64,000 bases of DNA from Rhizosaccharibacter radicis (GCA_024508355.1 JAMZEJ010000001.1:248001-312000), one strand, 5' to 3'; counted from the stretch's first letter, positions 1 through 9,890 are shown. A program made the numbers and translations. Notes: a model not told the origin generated them from the sequence alone.

Positions 1-1246
1 CGGCCCGGGACGCGTCCGGATCCGGCTCCAGCATCTCCTCCACCGCGTAGCGCCGGACCCGCAGCACCTTCAGCTCCATGCCGCGGTGGCTCGACAGGTC
101 GGCATCCTCCGCCAGCGCGGCCAGCCGGGACGGCACCGCCGGCCGCTCGCTCAGGACCGGGGGATCGATCCGGCTGACGGGCAGGCCGTCGCGCAGCAGC
201 ACGTGCGCGTCCATCCCGGTGGTCACCAGGTAGAGCCACGCATCCTGCCGGTCCGCCGCGCGGATGCCGCGCGGGTCCACCGCCTGCAGCATGATCTCCC
301 GCGGATCGAGGCGGCTCTCGTCTGCGGCCGGGTGGTCCCGGTCGGGTCCCGTCACGGCGACCGGCCGGTTTCCGGCATCGTCCGGGCCAGGTGCGGAACC
401 ATCCCGCGCCATCGACCCGTTCGCGGCGTCGTCTGCGGCCGCATCGTTTCCGGCCGGGCGGTCCGGCATGTCGGGACGCCGGGCGACGGCATCAACCGCG
501 CGCCGATCGCTCGCGGGAGCAGACGGGGTCGGACGGCCGCGACCGGCCGCGCGGTGCGGGGGCGATTCTTCGGAGCCGGCTGCGAGAGTGACCGATGGGG
601 AACCCGCCGGTTCGGGCTCGCCGGAAAACAGGTCGGGCTGATCGGCGGGGGTGGCGGTGCGCCGGCTGCGCCCGGAAGACGCGGCCCGGCCCGGTGCGGA
701 CGCGGGCATGGCCGAGCCTTCCGCCAACGGCAGTTCCGGGGTTTCCAGCGCCTCGCGCGACCGCCTGGCCGAAGCGACGCGATGCGGCAACCCGCCCGGG
801 GCGGGCTCCTCAGGCAACAACGACAACCAGTGCGGAGGGACATCGCGGGTGCGCCAGAACCGTGCCAGCGCGTCGGCGGCGTGGCTGGCGTTCCTGATCC
901 GCCCGAGCACCTCGCCCGAAGCGTTCATGATTCGGAACGCGGCCGGGAGCGCGCCACGGTGGTCGAACACCGGCCGGGCCCGCAGCCGGGAGGTCGATGG
1001 CGCCGGTCGGCCGGGTGGCGGCAGCGGCGCGGAGATCGACGCGTCCGCCGCGTCGCCCGCCACCTCGCTCCCGATGGATCGATCCGGTCGGGAGCCATCG
1101 GAAGTCGCGGGGGCCGGCGGCCGGACCCGCCCGGCCCGAGCCGATGCGTCCTGATGCGGCGGACCCGGTTTCTGGGCGTCGCCCCGGCCGGATCGCCCTT
1201 GCGAGGCTCGCGCGCTTCCGGCCCGGTTCTCGCCGGACCGGCTCAC
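1..1246 (-). CDS. hypothetical protein, 3' end outside window
   Basis: An open minus-strand frame runs from a GTG at 1246 to the window edge, about 415 codons, with no stop. I do not recognise the family. The first ~95 residues are Pro/Arg/Ser-rich. A more ordered block follows around residues 95-140 (FRIMNASGEVLGRI, then ADALARFWRTRDVPPHW). About 150 residues of Ala/Pro/Gly-rich linker come next, then a second ordered block near the edge (DAWLYLVTTGMDAHVLLRDG, HRGMELKVLRVRRYAVEEML). The codons give sensible amino acids throughout, unlike the opposite-strand frame. An in-frame stop at about 1316 caps the upstream side. The first in-frame ATG is only at 928, inside the ordered block, so a GTG start is preferred. 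It lies downstream of zur on the same strand; no functional link is evident. Confidence 0.6.
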   Translation of the reverse strand, partial: MSRSGENRAGSARASQGRSGRGDAQKPGPPHQDASARAGRVRPPAPATSDGSRPDRSIGSEVAGDAADASISAPLPPPGRPAPSTSRLRARPVFDHRGALPAAFRIMNASGEVLGRIRNASHAADALARFWRTRDVPPHWLSLLPEEPAPGGLPHRVASARRSREALETPELPLAEGSAMPASAPGRAASSGRSRRTATPADQPDLFSGEPEPAGSPSVTLAAGSEESPPHRAAGRGRPTPSAPASDRRAVDAVARRPDMPDRPAGNDAAADDAANGSMARDGSAPGPDDAGNRPVAVTGPDRDHPAADESRLDPREIMLQAVDPRGIRAADRQDAWLYLVTTGMDAHVLLRDGLPVSRIDPPVLSERPAVPSRLAALAEDADLSSHRGMELKVLRVRRYAVEEMLEPDPDASRA

Positions 1247-1332
1247 GGCGCGCCGGCCATCCGGGGTCGCCGGACGGGAAGCGGGACATGCCGGCGAAGA
1301 AGAAGCGGATGCCGGTCATGGTCCGGCACGGG

Positions 1333-1860
1333 TCAGCCGTGGGCTCGCGCGGCGGGCCTCGCCGCCGTGGCGGCCGAGCAAAGGCTGCACAATCCTTCGG
1401 CTTCCACCGTGACCTTGTGCGGCTTGAACCCCGCCCTCCGGGCCGCGGCGGCCAGGGACGCGTGGATCGACGGATCGTCGATCTCGGTGGCGCTGCCGCA
1501 TCCCGAACAGATCAGGAATTGCGCGGTGTGCGAGCCGGAATGGTCGTGGCCGCAGCCGTCATCCTCCTCGCACAGCTCGTGCAGGCATCCCACGAAGGCG
1601 CTGAGGCGCTCCACCTTGTGGACCAGCCCTTCCTCCAGCAGGAAATCGAGTGCCCGGTAGACCGTGGGGGGTGCGGCCGTCTTGTGGCCGGTGCGCAGCT
1701 TGTCCAGCAGGTCGTAGGCACCCACCGGCCGGCCGGCTTCCAGCACCAGCCCCAGCACCTGCCGGCGCAGATCGGTCAGGCGCGACCCGCGACGCAGGCA
1801 AACGGCGTCGGCGCGGTCCAGCATCCGGTCGGTCCGGGACGAAAAGCCTTGAACCGACAT
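1333..1860 (-). CDS. zur: Fur-family transcriptional regulator, Zur-type
   Basis: A 175-residue zinc-responsive repressor of the Fur family. The N-terminal winged helix contains the recognition element TVYRALDFL (about 66-74). The dimerisation half has two CxxC pairs (C118/C121 and C158/C161) for the structural zinc, and a His/Asp/Cys-rich stretch (CEEDDGCGHDHSGSH, about 97-111) as likely regulatory zinc ligands. Zur rather than Fur is inferred from context: it is divergent from znuACB, with a Zur-box-like palindrome between them. The N-terminus is slightly extended. It probably represses the transporter, and perhaps itself, when zinc is sufficient. Confidence 0.92.
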   Translation of the reverse strand: MSVQGFSSRTDRMLDRADAVCLRRGSRLTDLRRQVLGLVLEAGRPVGAYDLLDKLRTGHKTAAPPTVYRALDFLLEEGLVHKVERLSAFVGCLHELCEEDDGCGHDHSGSHTAQFLICSGCGSATEIDDPSIHASLAAAARRAGFKPHKVTVEAEGLCSLCSAATAARPAARAHG

Positions 1861-2031
1861 GATGGCGTGTTCTCCCGGTGGCAGCCGTCGTCCGCCGGGC
1901 CGCTCCAGGCCCGGCGCGAAATGGCGCTGGCTGCGAAGATAGGTGTTCGGCGGTCGGCCGCAACCGTCGCCGTCCGGTCCGTTCCCCCATGCGACCCTGC
2001 CCGTCGCGAACGGCGTCTATCCTTCGATGCT

Positions 2032-2044
2032 GATATAATATAAC
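2032..2044. promoter_or_regulatory. candidate Zur operator between zur and znuA
   Basis: GATATAATATAAC is an AT-rich island in GC-rich DNA and is close to the proteobacterial Zur half-site pattern GTTATANTATAAC, differing at two positions. It is the only such site in the 1861-2163 intergenic region. It lies about 120 bp before the znuA start and 170 bp before zur, so one operator could control both directions. The rest of the 300-bp region shows nothing else I can name. Binding is inferred. Confidence 0.6.
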
Positions 2045-2163
2045 GATCGGCCATGCGTTTCAGCTTCCCGATCACCGCCGCGACATGGAGGGGCCCCGCC
2101 CAGGACGGGTCGCGGCCGATCCATCCGCCCGGCGCCGCCCGGCCCGCGACGGGTGTCCGGACG

Positions 2164-3015
2164 ATGCCCAGGCGGGCGGCCGTCGCGCTGGCGGTTCTGG
2201 TTCTTGCCGCATTGCCGGCGCGGGCCACGAGCCTGGTGGCGGCCGAAGCGGTGTATGGCGACATCGCCCGTCAGATCGGCGGCGACGGTCTCGCGGTGCG
2301 CAGCGTGCTCAACAACGCCGACAGCGATCCGCACCTGTTCGAGCTGACGCCGGGGGTGGCGCGCGCGGTGTCGGCCGCCGACATCGTGGTGTTCAACGGC
2401 ATCGGCTATGACCCCTGGATGACCGCCCTGCTGCGCACCGGGGGCGGCCACGAGGTGCTGTCGGTGTCCGCGCTGATGGCGCGCCACGCCGGGGACGATC
2501 CGCATCTCTGGTTCGACCCCGCGGCGGCGCCGACGCTCGCGCGCGCGCTGTGCGACCTGCTGGCGCGCCGCGACCCGGCGGGCGCCGGGTCGTACCGGAC
2601 CCGGCGGGACGCGTTCCTGTCCTCTCTCCAACCCTTGCGCGCGCGCATCGCGGCCCTCCGGACCCGGACCGCGGGCGTGCCGGTGGCGGCCACCGAGCCG
2701 GTGTTCGACCCGATGATGCGCGCGCTGGACATGGATGTGCGCGACACGCCGTTCGCGCTCGCGACCATGAACGACACCGAGCCGTCGCCCGCCGCCGTGT
2801 CGGCGCTGGAGGAGGATCTCCGCCACCGCCGCGTGCGCTTGTTCGTGTTCAACAGCCAGGCCGGCAGCGCGGCTGCCCGGCGCATGGTGGAGATCGCCCG
2901 GCAGAGCGGCGTGCCCGTGCTGGGGGTGGGCGAGACCATGCCGGCCGGGCTGGATTATCAGCGCTGGATGATATCCGTGCTCGACGCTACCGAGCGGGCG
3001 CTGGCCACGCCTTGA
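2164..3015 (+). CDS. znuA: zinc ABC transporter periplasmic binding protein
   Basis: A 283-residue cluster A-I metal-binding protein. ATG 2164 is chosen over the upstream ATG at 2053 because it starts directly with a signal peptide (MPRRAAVALAVLVLAALPARA). Ligand regions include DSDPHLFELTPG (first His) and DDPHLWFDP (second His). Where classical ZnuA has a third His followed by an aromatic, this protein has TEPVFDPMMRALDM, so a Glu probably replaces it. The acidic/His-rich loop of E. coli ZnuA is absent. The C-terminal FNSQAGSAAARRM block is typical of the family. It would deliver periplasmic zinc to ZnuBC. Zinc rather than manganese specificity rests on the adjacent zur. Confidence 0.88.
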   Translation: MPRRAAVALAVLVLAALPARATSLVAAEAVYGDIARQIGGDGLAVRSVLNNADSDPHLFELTPGVARAVSAADIVVFNGIGYDPWMTALLRTGGGHEVLSVSALMARHAGDDPHLWFDPAAAPTLARALCDLLARRDPAGAGSYRTRRDAFLSSLQPLRARIAALRTRTAGVPVAATEPVFDPMMRALDMDVRDTPFALATMNDTEPSPAAVSALEEDLRHRRVRLFVFNSQAGSAAARRMVEIARQSGVPVLGVGETMPAGLDYQRWMISVLDATERALATP

Positions 3016-3106
3016 CCTCCCGCCCCGTCACGATCCGGTTCGCACCGTGATCGCGCCCAACCGGCCGGTGACCGTCCCGAACCGCGATGATCTCCTGCTT
3101 CCAGCC

Positions 3107-3162
3107 CTTCCATGATCCCGGCGCTTCCATGACATTGGCCTTTCCATGACCATGGCCTTCTC

Positions 3163-3166
<4 letters not shown>
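3107..3166 (+). repeat. short degenerate tandem repeat ending at the znuC start
   Basis: Four copies of a roughly 17-bp unit built on CTTCCATGA begin near 3107, 3124, 3141 and 3157. The copies are imperfect. Each contains an ATG, and the last one supplies the ATG (3163) used as the znuC start. No clear Shine-Dalgarno sequence sits between copies. The repeat fills most of the znuA-znuC spacer and probably arose by slippage. Confidence 0.6.
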
Positions 3167-4115
<949 letters not shown>

Positions 4116-4116
<1 letters not shown>

Positions 4117-4949
4117 TGCTGGCGATGTTCGGCTACGGCTTCATGGTGAACGCGCTGCTGGCGGGCGGCGTGGTGGCGGCGACCTCCGCGCTGGTGGGGT
4201 TCATGCTGGTGCTGCGCGGCCAGAGCTTCGCGGGCCACGCCCTGTCCCACGTGGGCTTCACCGGCGCCACCGGCGCCGTGCTGCTGGGCCTGCCGCCGCT
4301 GGGCGGTCTCGTCGGCGCCAGCCTGCTGGCCGGGCTGCTGATGGGGCTGCTGGGCGAACGGACCGCCCGGCGGGACGTGGCGATCGGCCTGGTGCTGGCC
4401 ACGGCGCTGGGGCTCGGGCTCTTGTTTCTGCATTTCTTCACCGCCTACGCGTCGCAGGCTACCGCGCTGCTGTTCGGCAACATCTTCGGCATCGACCGGC
4501 AGACCTTCTGGATGCTGCTGCTGGTGTGCCTGTGCAGCGCGGGGGGGCTGGCGCTGATCGGCCGCCCGCTCCTGTTCGCGAGCCTTCATCCGGAACTGGC
4601 GGAAGCGCGGGGGGTGTCGCCCCGGTTGTTCGGGACGCTTTTCCTGCTGGTGGTCGGGCTCGCCACCGCGGGCTGCGCGCAGGTGGTGGGCGTGCTGCTG
4701 GTGTTCAGCCTGATGGTGGGGCCGGCGGCGGCGGCGCTGCGCGTCTGCGCCACCCCCCGCCGGGCTCTTTGTGTCGCCGTGCTGTTCGGGGTGGCTCAGG
4801 CGTGGGGCGGGATCGTGCTCGCCTGGTTCACGGACTGGCCGGCCTCGTTCTGGATCACGTCGCTCAGCGCCGCGACGTTCCTGCTGTCCTGCCTGCCGTG
4901 GCGGCGGTGGCGGGCTTCTCGGCCGGCAGATCTTCTTCCAGCACGGTGA
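4116..4949 (+). CDS. znuB: zinc ABC transporter permease
   Basis: A 277-residue inner-membrane permease of the ABC-3 metal transporter family with about eight hydrophobic segments. It starts at MLAMFGYGFMVNALLAGG. The motif GQSFAGHALSHVGFTGATGA is the family signature region near residues 36-55. The ATG at 4116 overlaps the znuC stop. Its 3' end overlaps the convergent DUF3126 gene by 86 bp, and the last ~25 residues (Arg/Pro-rich) lie beyond the final membrane segment. Confidence 0.92.
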
Positions 4950-5130
4950 TGTGCAGCGAATAGGACAGCTCGCCTTCATCCTCGTCGCGATGCACCGTGC
5001 CCACCACCTCGTCGTTCACGGTGAGCTCGATGGACATGCCCTTGCGGGGCGGCACCACCACCTGGATGCGGTCGGAGCCGAACAGCTTGCGCAGATAGGT
5101 CTGAAGTCGGGTGATTTCCGATGGGCTCAT
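4864..5130 (-). CDS. DUF3126 family protein
   Basis: An 88-residue protein starting MSPSEITRLQTYLRKLFGS at 5130. It resembles the small DUF3126 family of alphaproteobacteria, which has no known function. The core (residues 1-70) alternates a helical N-terminus with beta strands (IQVVVPPRKGMSIELTV, ELSYSLHITVLEEDL). The last ~18 residues are an Ala/Thr/Arg tail encoded within the region that overlaps the 3' end of znuB. No signal peptide or metal motif is visible. Confidence 0.85.
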   Translation of the reverse strand: MSPSEITRLQTYLRKLFGSDRIQVVVPPRKGMSIELTVNDEVVGTVHRDEDEGELSYSLHITVLEEDLPAEKPATAATAGRTAGTSRR

Positions 5131-5388
5131 GGGACGAAACGGCTCCGGAAGGGAAACAAGGGCGTTCAAGGAACGAGGGGCGGCGGTGTCGCACACAAAC
5201 GCTGCCGCGTTGAGGGGTTTTCCGCACGATCGGGCGAGCGGGACGTGTCCGGGCCGGTGCGGACGCCCGGCATGTCTTCCCCACACGGTATGGCTTGATC
5301 CGGTGGCCGATCGGGGCCAGGACCGGTATGGCCGGGCGGCACGCATCGGCCCGGACTCGTTCCGCCCGCGATCCCCATCGGAGCCGCC

Positions 5389-5994
5389 ATGCCCCGCCTT
5401 CCGCTGATCTATCTCGCCGGCGATCTCGTGTTCCGGCCCGACGCGCTGCGGTTGTTCGAGCGGATGCGCGCGATCTGCGCTGGGCTCGGCCTGCAGGGGC
5501 TGGCGCCGTTCGACGGCCAGGAAGCGGTGCGGCACCTGCCGCCCGGGCCGGACACCACCCTCGCTATCGTGCGCGCCGACCGCGACCTGATGGACCGGTG
5601 CGACGCGGGGCTGTTCTGCCTCGATCCGTTTCGCCGCGGTGCCGACATGGATCCCGGCACGGCGGTGGAGATCGGCTACATGGCGGCCCGGAACAAGCAG
5701 CTCGAAGGCTACACCGTCGACGGGCGCGCCTATCCCGAGAAGGTGGCCGACTACATGCGCCGCCACTGGAACCAGGCGCTGCGCCCGCGGGACCGGGCGG
5801 ACGACGCCGGGGCGGGCGGGGCGTCCGGGGCGCTGGAAGACCCGGACGGCATCCTCGCCCATTCGGACGGCCTCGTGCAGAACGGGATGACCGAAGGCTT
5901 CATCCGCTTGTCCGGGGGCGCCGTGCATGTCCGGGACGAGCTGCTGGACGCCTTCGCCGCTGCCGCCGCCGCCCTGAGGAAACGTCTCGCCTGA
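5389..5994 (+). CDS. nucleoside 2-deoxyribosyltransferase family protein
   Basis: A 201-residue cytosolic protein. The N-terminal YLAGDLVF strand and the central block LFCLDPFRRGADMDPGTAVE followed by IGYMAARNK match the nucleoside 2-deoxyribosyltransferase fold. The Glu of GTAVEIG is the expected catalytic nucleophile, and the Asp-rich loop before it the substrate site. The family transfers deoxyribose between bases or hydrolyses deoxynucleosides; which activity applies here cannot be told. The C-terminal part (residues 130-165) is a Gly/Ala/Asp-rich insertion. Its neighbours do not suggest a pathway. Confidence 0.82.
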   Translation: MPRLPLIYLAGDLVFRPDALRLFERMRAICAGLGLQGLAPFDGQEAVRHLPPGPDTTLAIVRADRDLMDRCDAGLFCLDPFRRGADMDPGTAVEIGYMAARNKQLEGYTVDGRAYPEKVADYMRRHWNQALRPRDRADDAGAGGASGALEDPDGILAHSDGLVQNGMTEGFIRLSGGAVHVRDELLDAFAAAAAALRKRLA

Positions 5995-6019
5995 AGGGGG
6001 AGCGGCGGCGGACCGGTCG

Positions 6020-6809
6020 TCAATGACCGACGAGATGGTCCCGCAATAGCCCGTTGAAGGCCACCGGTGAAGGCCGCCGGCGCTTCCACCGGCGGCGCGT
6101 TGGGATCGTCTTCGCCGGCCACCACCAGGGTCGGACAATGGATGCGGGAAAGCCCGGCCTCGAGATCGAGCGAGGCGATCATGTCCCACATGGCGGCGTG
6201 AACCTCGCGATCGTGGCGCAACAGGCTCTTCCGCGCCCGGTCGACCAGGTCGGGACGCCGGTCGCGGAAGTTGTCCGGGAACCAGCGCCGTTCCGTCAGG
6301 GGAGCGATCGCCGCCATGCCCTCGGCCCTGGCGAGCGCCGCCCTGTCCTTCAGGGCCGCGCGTACCCCATCGGGAACGCTGCACAGCGTCGCCACCAGCC
6401 CGAGCGAGCGCACCAGCTCCGGGCGCGAGATGGCCACGGCCTGGGCGATCATGCCGCCCACCGAAACCCCGACCAGATGCGCCGGGCCGGCCCCGAGGGA
6501 CGCGATCAGGTCGGCCACGACGACGGCCAGACCATCAAAATCCGGCGCCCGGCCGAGTGGCGGCGACAGGCCATGTCCCGGCAGATCGACCGCCACCGGA
6601 TCGTGGTCGCCGCCCTGGACGTCGAACCGCGCGTCGAACCGGACGTCGAACTGGGCGCCCCACCCTCCGAGGTTGAGACCCACGGCGTGCAGCATCAGCA
6701 CCGGAGGGCCCCCGCGGGGGCCGGTGCGCACCATGTGGAGCCTGGAGGACGCGCCGGGCGGCACGGGGATGAGGGCCGCAGGATTGCCGGATGGCGGGAT
6801 ACGCCGCAT
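6020..6809 (-). pseudogene. PcaD-like alpha/beta hydrolase, apparently disrupted near its 3' end
   Basis: From 6809 the frame encodes about 240 residues like 3-oxoadipate enol-lactonase: HAVGLN oxyanion region (41-46), nucleophile elbow GVSVGG (Ser116) and the acid block GEDDPNAPP (232-240). The usual next ~25 residues, including the catalytic His, are missing. Just after VEAPAAFTG the frame leaves the family pattern. The expected C-terminal ending (AFNGLLRDHLVGH, stop at 6022-6020) is instead found in another frame immediately downstream. Two near-identical copies of GGCCTTCA lie at the junction (about 6050-6075), consistent with deletion between short repeats. Read without correction, the frame continues to 5751 into the neighbouring deoxyribosyltransferase gene. 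I infer loss of function; a sequencing error cannot explain the absent His segment. Confidence 0.62.
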
Positions 6810-6874
6810 GCGGATGCTTCTGCAGGGGCCGCGTCACGCGACAGGGCGGACCCGACGGCCGGGACGGAGAACCT

Positions 6875-9778
6875 TCAGCGTGCCAGCGCCGCCGCGACGC
6901 TGCGCGACACCGCGTCGGGCGAGAAGCGCTCGGCGGCGAAGCGGGCCTGGGCTTCGGACTGCCGGCGCCAGGCATCCGGATCGCGCAGCAGCCGCAGCAG
7001 CGCGCCCGCGATGGCGCCGGCTTCCCGTTCCACCGGCACCACGGCGTCCAGGCCCGGGATGCCTTCCGCGCCGATGGGGGTGGTGACCAGGGGCAGCCCG
7101 TGCGCCAGCGCTTCCACCACCTTGCCCTTGACCCCCGCCCCGGCGCGCAACGGCACCACGGCGACGCTGGCTTCCGCATAGGCCGCCCCGAGCGCCTCCT
7201 CGTCCAGGCTGCCGGTGACGCTCACCACGTCGCTCGCCAGTGCCAGCACCGCCGGGCTCGGATGCGAGCCCGCCAGCACCAGCCGCACCTCAGGAATCCC
7301 GGCCCGCAGCAGGGGCAGGATGTCGTGCACGAGCCAGCGCGCCGCGTCGATGTTGGGCGGATGGGCGAACCCGGCTACGAACAGGACCGTGGGCCGGTCG
7401 GGCGGCACCGACCGGACGCGCGCCCCGTCCACCCTGAACGGCACGATCGCGTGCGCCCGCGCGCCCGGCACCGCCTCGCGCACCAGGGCGGCTTCCTCCT
7501 CGGAGGGATAGATCAGCACATCGCACAGCCGCCACAGGCGATGCTCCAGCACGCGCATCGCGGCGGCGGCGGCCAGGAGCGCCGCATCTCCGTCCAGCGC
7601 GGCCTGCCGCTCCATCCGGCGATGATGGATGTCCACCCCGTAGAAGCAGATGGGCGCCGCGCTGTGGCGGCAGAGCGGCCCCACGAAATCCGCCGCGACC
7701 TCCGGACGGATCAGCAGCACCCGGTCCAGGTCGGCGCCGTGTCGGGCGATCCAGCCGGGGAAGCTCTGGCCGTTGCGCCAGTCCATCACCTCCACCCCGC
7801 GCGCTTCCAGGAAGGTGCCGTAGGGGCTGGGGTGCCGGTTCTGCGGCCAGAACTTCACGATCCAGTTCTGCTCCAGCAGCGCGTCGACGATCGCCATCAC
7901 CGAGCGCGAACCGGCGTCGCGGTCGGGCTCGGGAACATAATGGTCGACCAGCAGGATGGTGCGCCGACCCACACCGCGATCGGGCGCGCGCAGGGAGCCG
8001 GGGCCGGAGAAGCCGTGGCCCAGCACCTCCTGGCTCCACATGTCGCGCGACAGGCTGGCGGGCACCGGCGTGGCAATCAGGGGAGGAAAATGCCCGGACG
8101 ACAGGGCCAGGGGCCACCGGGCGAGCATGGTCTGGCGGTTGAGCTCCTGGTGGCGCTTCACGCCCGCGGCGGGGTCCGTGCCGTGCGACATGCCCTCGTG
8201 GTGGATCACCCGCGCCGCCGGCTGCAGCAGTACCTTCAGCCCCAGGGCACGCACGCGGAAGGCGAGATCGGCATCCTCGTAATAGGCCGGCGCGAAGGCC
8301 GGATCGAAGCCGCCCAGCCGCTCGAACAGCTCCCGCGACAGCATGATGGCCGCACCGGACAGGTAGTCCACCTCGCGCACGTAGGAATATTGCGAACGGT
8401 CCGGATCGTCGTCGCGGCCGAAGTTCCAGCCGGTGCCGTCCCGCCAGATGATGCCGCCCGCTTCCTGCAGGCGCCCGTCGGGAAACACCAGCTTGGCGCC
8501 CACCAGCCCGGCATCGGGCCGTCCGGCGAGCAGCGAATGCAGCGCGTCGATGCTGCCCGGCATCGGTTCGGTGTCGTTGTTGAGGAACAGCAGGAAGCGA
8601 CCGCGCGCCAGCAGGGCCGCCTCGTTGCAGTTGTGGAGGAAACCGAGGTTGCGCTCGTTGCGCACTAGCCGCAGCCCGGGAACGTCGCGGAGGCGCTCCA
8701 CCTCCGGATCGCCGGACGCGTCCTCCGCCACGATCACCTCGAACGGCACGCGGGTGTCGCTGGCGGCCAGCGCCCGCAGGCAGCGCAGGGTCACCGGCAC
8801 CTGGCCGAAGCTCGGCACGATCACCGACACCACGGGCGTGCCGCTTGTCGGCAACACCGGAACCGCCGCCGCTACCGGTGCCGCGGGTGCCGCCGCGGCC
8901 GGCGACGTCTCGGGCAGGCGCCCGTCGTCGCGCGCGGGCGGCTCGACGCGCGGTCCCCCCGCTTCGGCGTCCGGCGTCGCGCTCTCGTGACTCGCGGCCG
9001 GTGCGGACCTGTCCGCGTCCGGCAGCCCGTCCGGCGACGCGACCCGTCCGCCCGCCCCTGCGTCCCGCCGCGCGCGCACCCGGTCGGAAAGCTGGCCGCT
9101 CAGCAGCCACCAGCCGCCCTTCATCAGGCGTCGGACCCTCCGGCGGGCCGCGGGCATGCGGTCGAGGCTGCGGCGCAGCGGCCAGCTCGCCCGCCACACC
9201 GAGCTGCCTTCCAGGGTGCCGAGCTGGTGGCGCAGCGCCACGACCTCCCGGTCCGCCGCCGCGAGCCTCGACCGGAGCGCCTCGCCCGCCGCCACCGACC
9301 GGGCGGCGTCCGCCCCCGCGCGCCGGACGATGTCGTCATGCTGGGCGCGAAGCTGCTGCTCGATCCGCGTCAGGCTGGCCGCATGCTGGGCGGCGAGAAC
9401 GGAAAGCTGCCGGGCATGCTCCGTGCGGAGCTGTTGCAGCTGGAGCTGCAGGGCAGTGACGGTTCTCCGGGCATCGAGAAGCTCGGCGACGAGGCGGGGA
9501 TCCTCCGGCGCGCCGGGAACATCGGGAGATGTGCCGGTCGTCCCGCCTGACGCGGCCGCCATCCGATCCGGCGCCGTGGCCGGGGGAGCGAGGCCGGGGA
9601 TGGCCGCACCGGCACCCTGCGCGGAGGTTTCCGGGCCGGACAGGGGGTGGCCGGTCGTCGCGCCTGCGTCCGGCGTCGGGCCGGCCGGGTCGGGCATGCC
9701 GGGACCGGAGCTTTCCGGACCGGTCATGTCGCGGCCGGCTCCGGGAAGCGAACCGGGAACGGGGTCGTAGGCACTCAT
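6875..9778 (-). CDS. two-domain glycosyltransferase (GT2 plus GT4-like) with N-terminal coiled coil
   Basis: About 967 residues from MSAYDPVPG at 9778 (GTG/ATG alternatives lie 6-48 bp upstream). Residues 1-95 are Pro/Gly/Ala-rich. A coiled coil (ALQLQLQQLRTEHARQL region) spans about 100-170. A family 2 glycosyltransferase domain runs from about 316 (PVVSVIVPSFGQ) to 550, with the sugar-nucleotide motif LNNDTEPMPG and the acceptor-side block YYEDADLAFR. A second GT-B-type domain covers about 600-967 with PLRAGAGVKGKVVEALAHG and a typical nucleotide-sugar loop (TTPIGAEGIPG). Such proteins build surface polysaccharides or glycans. It is far from the rfb genes in this window, so the substrate is unknown. 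Confidence 0.85.
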   Translation of the reverse strand: MSAYDPVPGSLPGAGRDMTGPESSGPGMPDPAGPTPDAGATTGHPLSGPETSAQGAGAAIPGLAPPATAPDRMAAASGGTTGTSPDVPGAPEDPRLVAELLDARRTVTALQLQLQQLRTEHARQLSVLAAQHAASLTRIEQQLRAQHDDIVRRAGADAARSVAAGEALRSRLAAADREVVALRHQLGTLEGSSVWRASWPLRRSLDRMPAARRRVRRLMKGGWWLLSGQLSDRVRARRDAGAGGRVASPDGLPDADRSAPAASHESATPDAEAGGPRVEPPARDDGRLPETSPAAAAPAAPVAAAVPVLPTSGTPVVSVIVPSFGQVPVTLRCLRALAASDTRVPFEVIVAEDASGDPEVERLRDVPGLRLVRNERNLGFLHNCNEAALLARGRFLLFLNNDTEPMPGSIDALHSLLAGRPDAGLVGAKLVFPDGRLQEAGGIIWRDGTGWNFGRDDDPDRSQYSYVREVDYLSGAAIMLSRELFERLGGFDPAFAPAYYEDADLAFRVRALGLKVLLQPAARVIHHEGMSHGTDPAAGVKRHQELNRQTMLARWPLALSSGHFPPLIATPVPASLSRDMWSQEVLGHGFSGPGSLRAPDRGVGRRTILLVDHYVPEPDRDAGSRSVMAIVDALLEQNWIVKFWPQNRHPSPYGTFLEARGVEVMDWRNGQSFPGWIARHGADLDRVLLIRPEVAADFVGPLCRHSAAPICFYGVDIHHRRMERQAALDGDAALLAAAAAMRVLEHRLWRLCDVLIYPSEEEAALVREAVPGARAHAIVPFRVDGARVRSVPPDRPTVLFVAGFAHPPNIDAARWLVHDILPLLRAGIPEVRLVLAGSHPSPAVLALASDVVSVTGSLDEEALGAAYAEASVAVVPLRAGAGVKGKVVEALAHGLPLVTTPIGAEGIPGLDAVVPVEREAGAIAGALLRLLRDPDAWRRQSEAQARFAAERFSPDAVSRSVAAALAR

Positions 9779-9890
9779 CGGCATGGTGTGCGACGCGGTG
9801 GCCGGTGGCGGCAAGCGTCCGCGCAACGGTGAGACGATGGGGAGGAGGCCGGTCGCCGGCGGCGGGGCGCGGCTGTCGGGCGGCGGAAAG

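Noticed and set aside
86-1660. Long plus-strand frame of about 524 codons
   Set aside because: Its product is Arg/Gly-rich without motifs, while the minus strand gives coherent protein and an unmistakable Zur. It is an opposite-strand shadow caused by GC content.
5751-6019. Extended C-terminus of the PcaD-like frame overlapping the deoxyribosyltransferase gene
   Set aside because: The extension is Ser/Ala/Pro-rich and unlike any hydrolase, and is opposite a motif-bearing gene. Better explained as read-through after a disruption.
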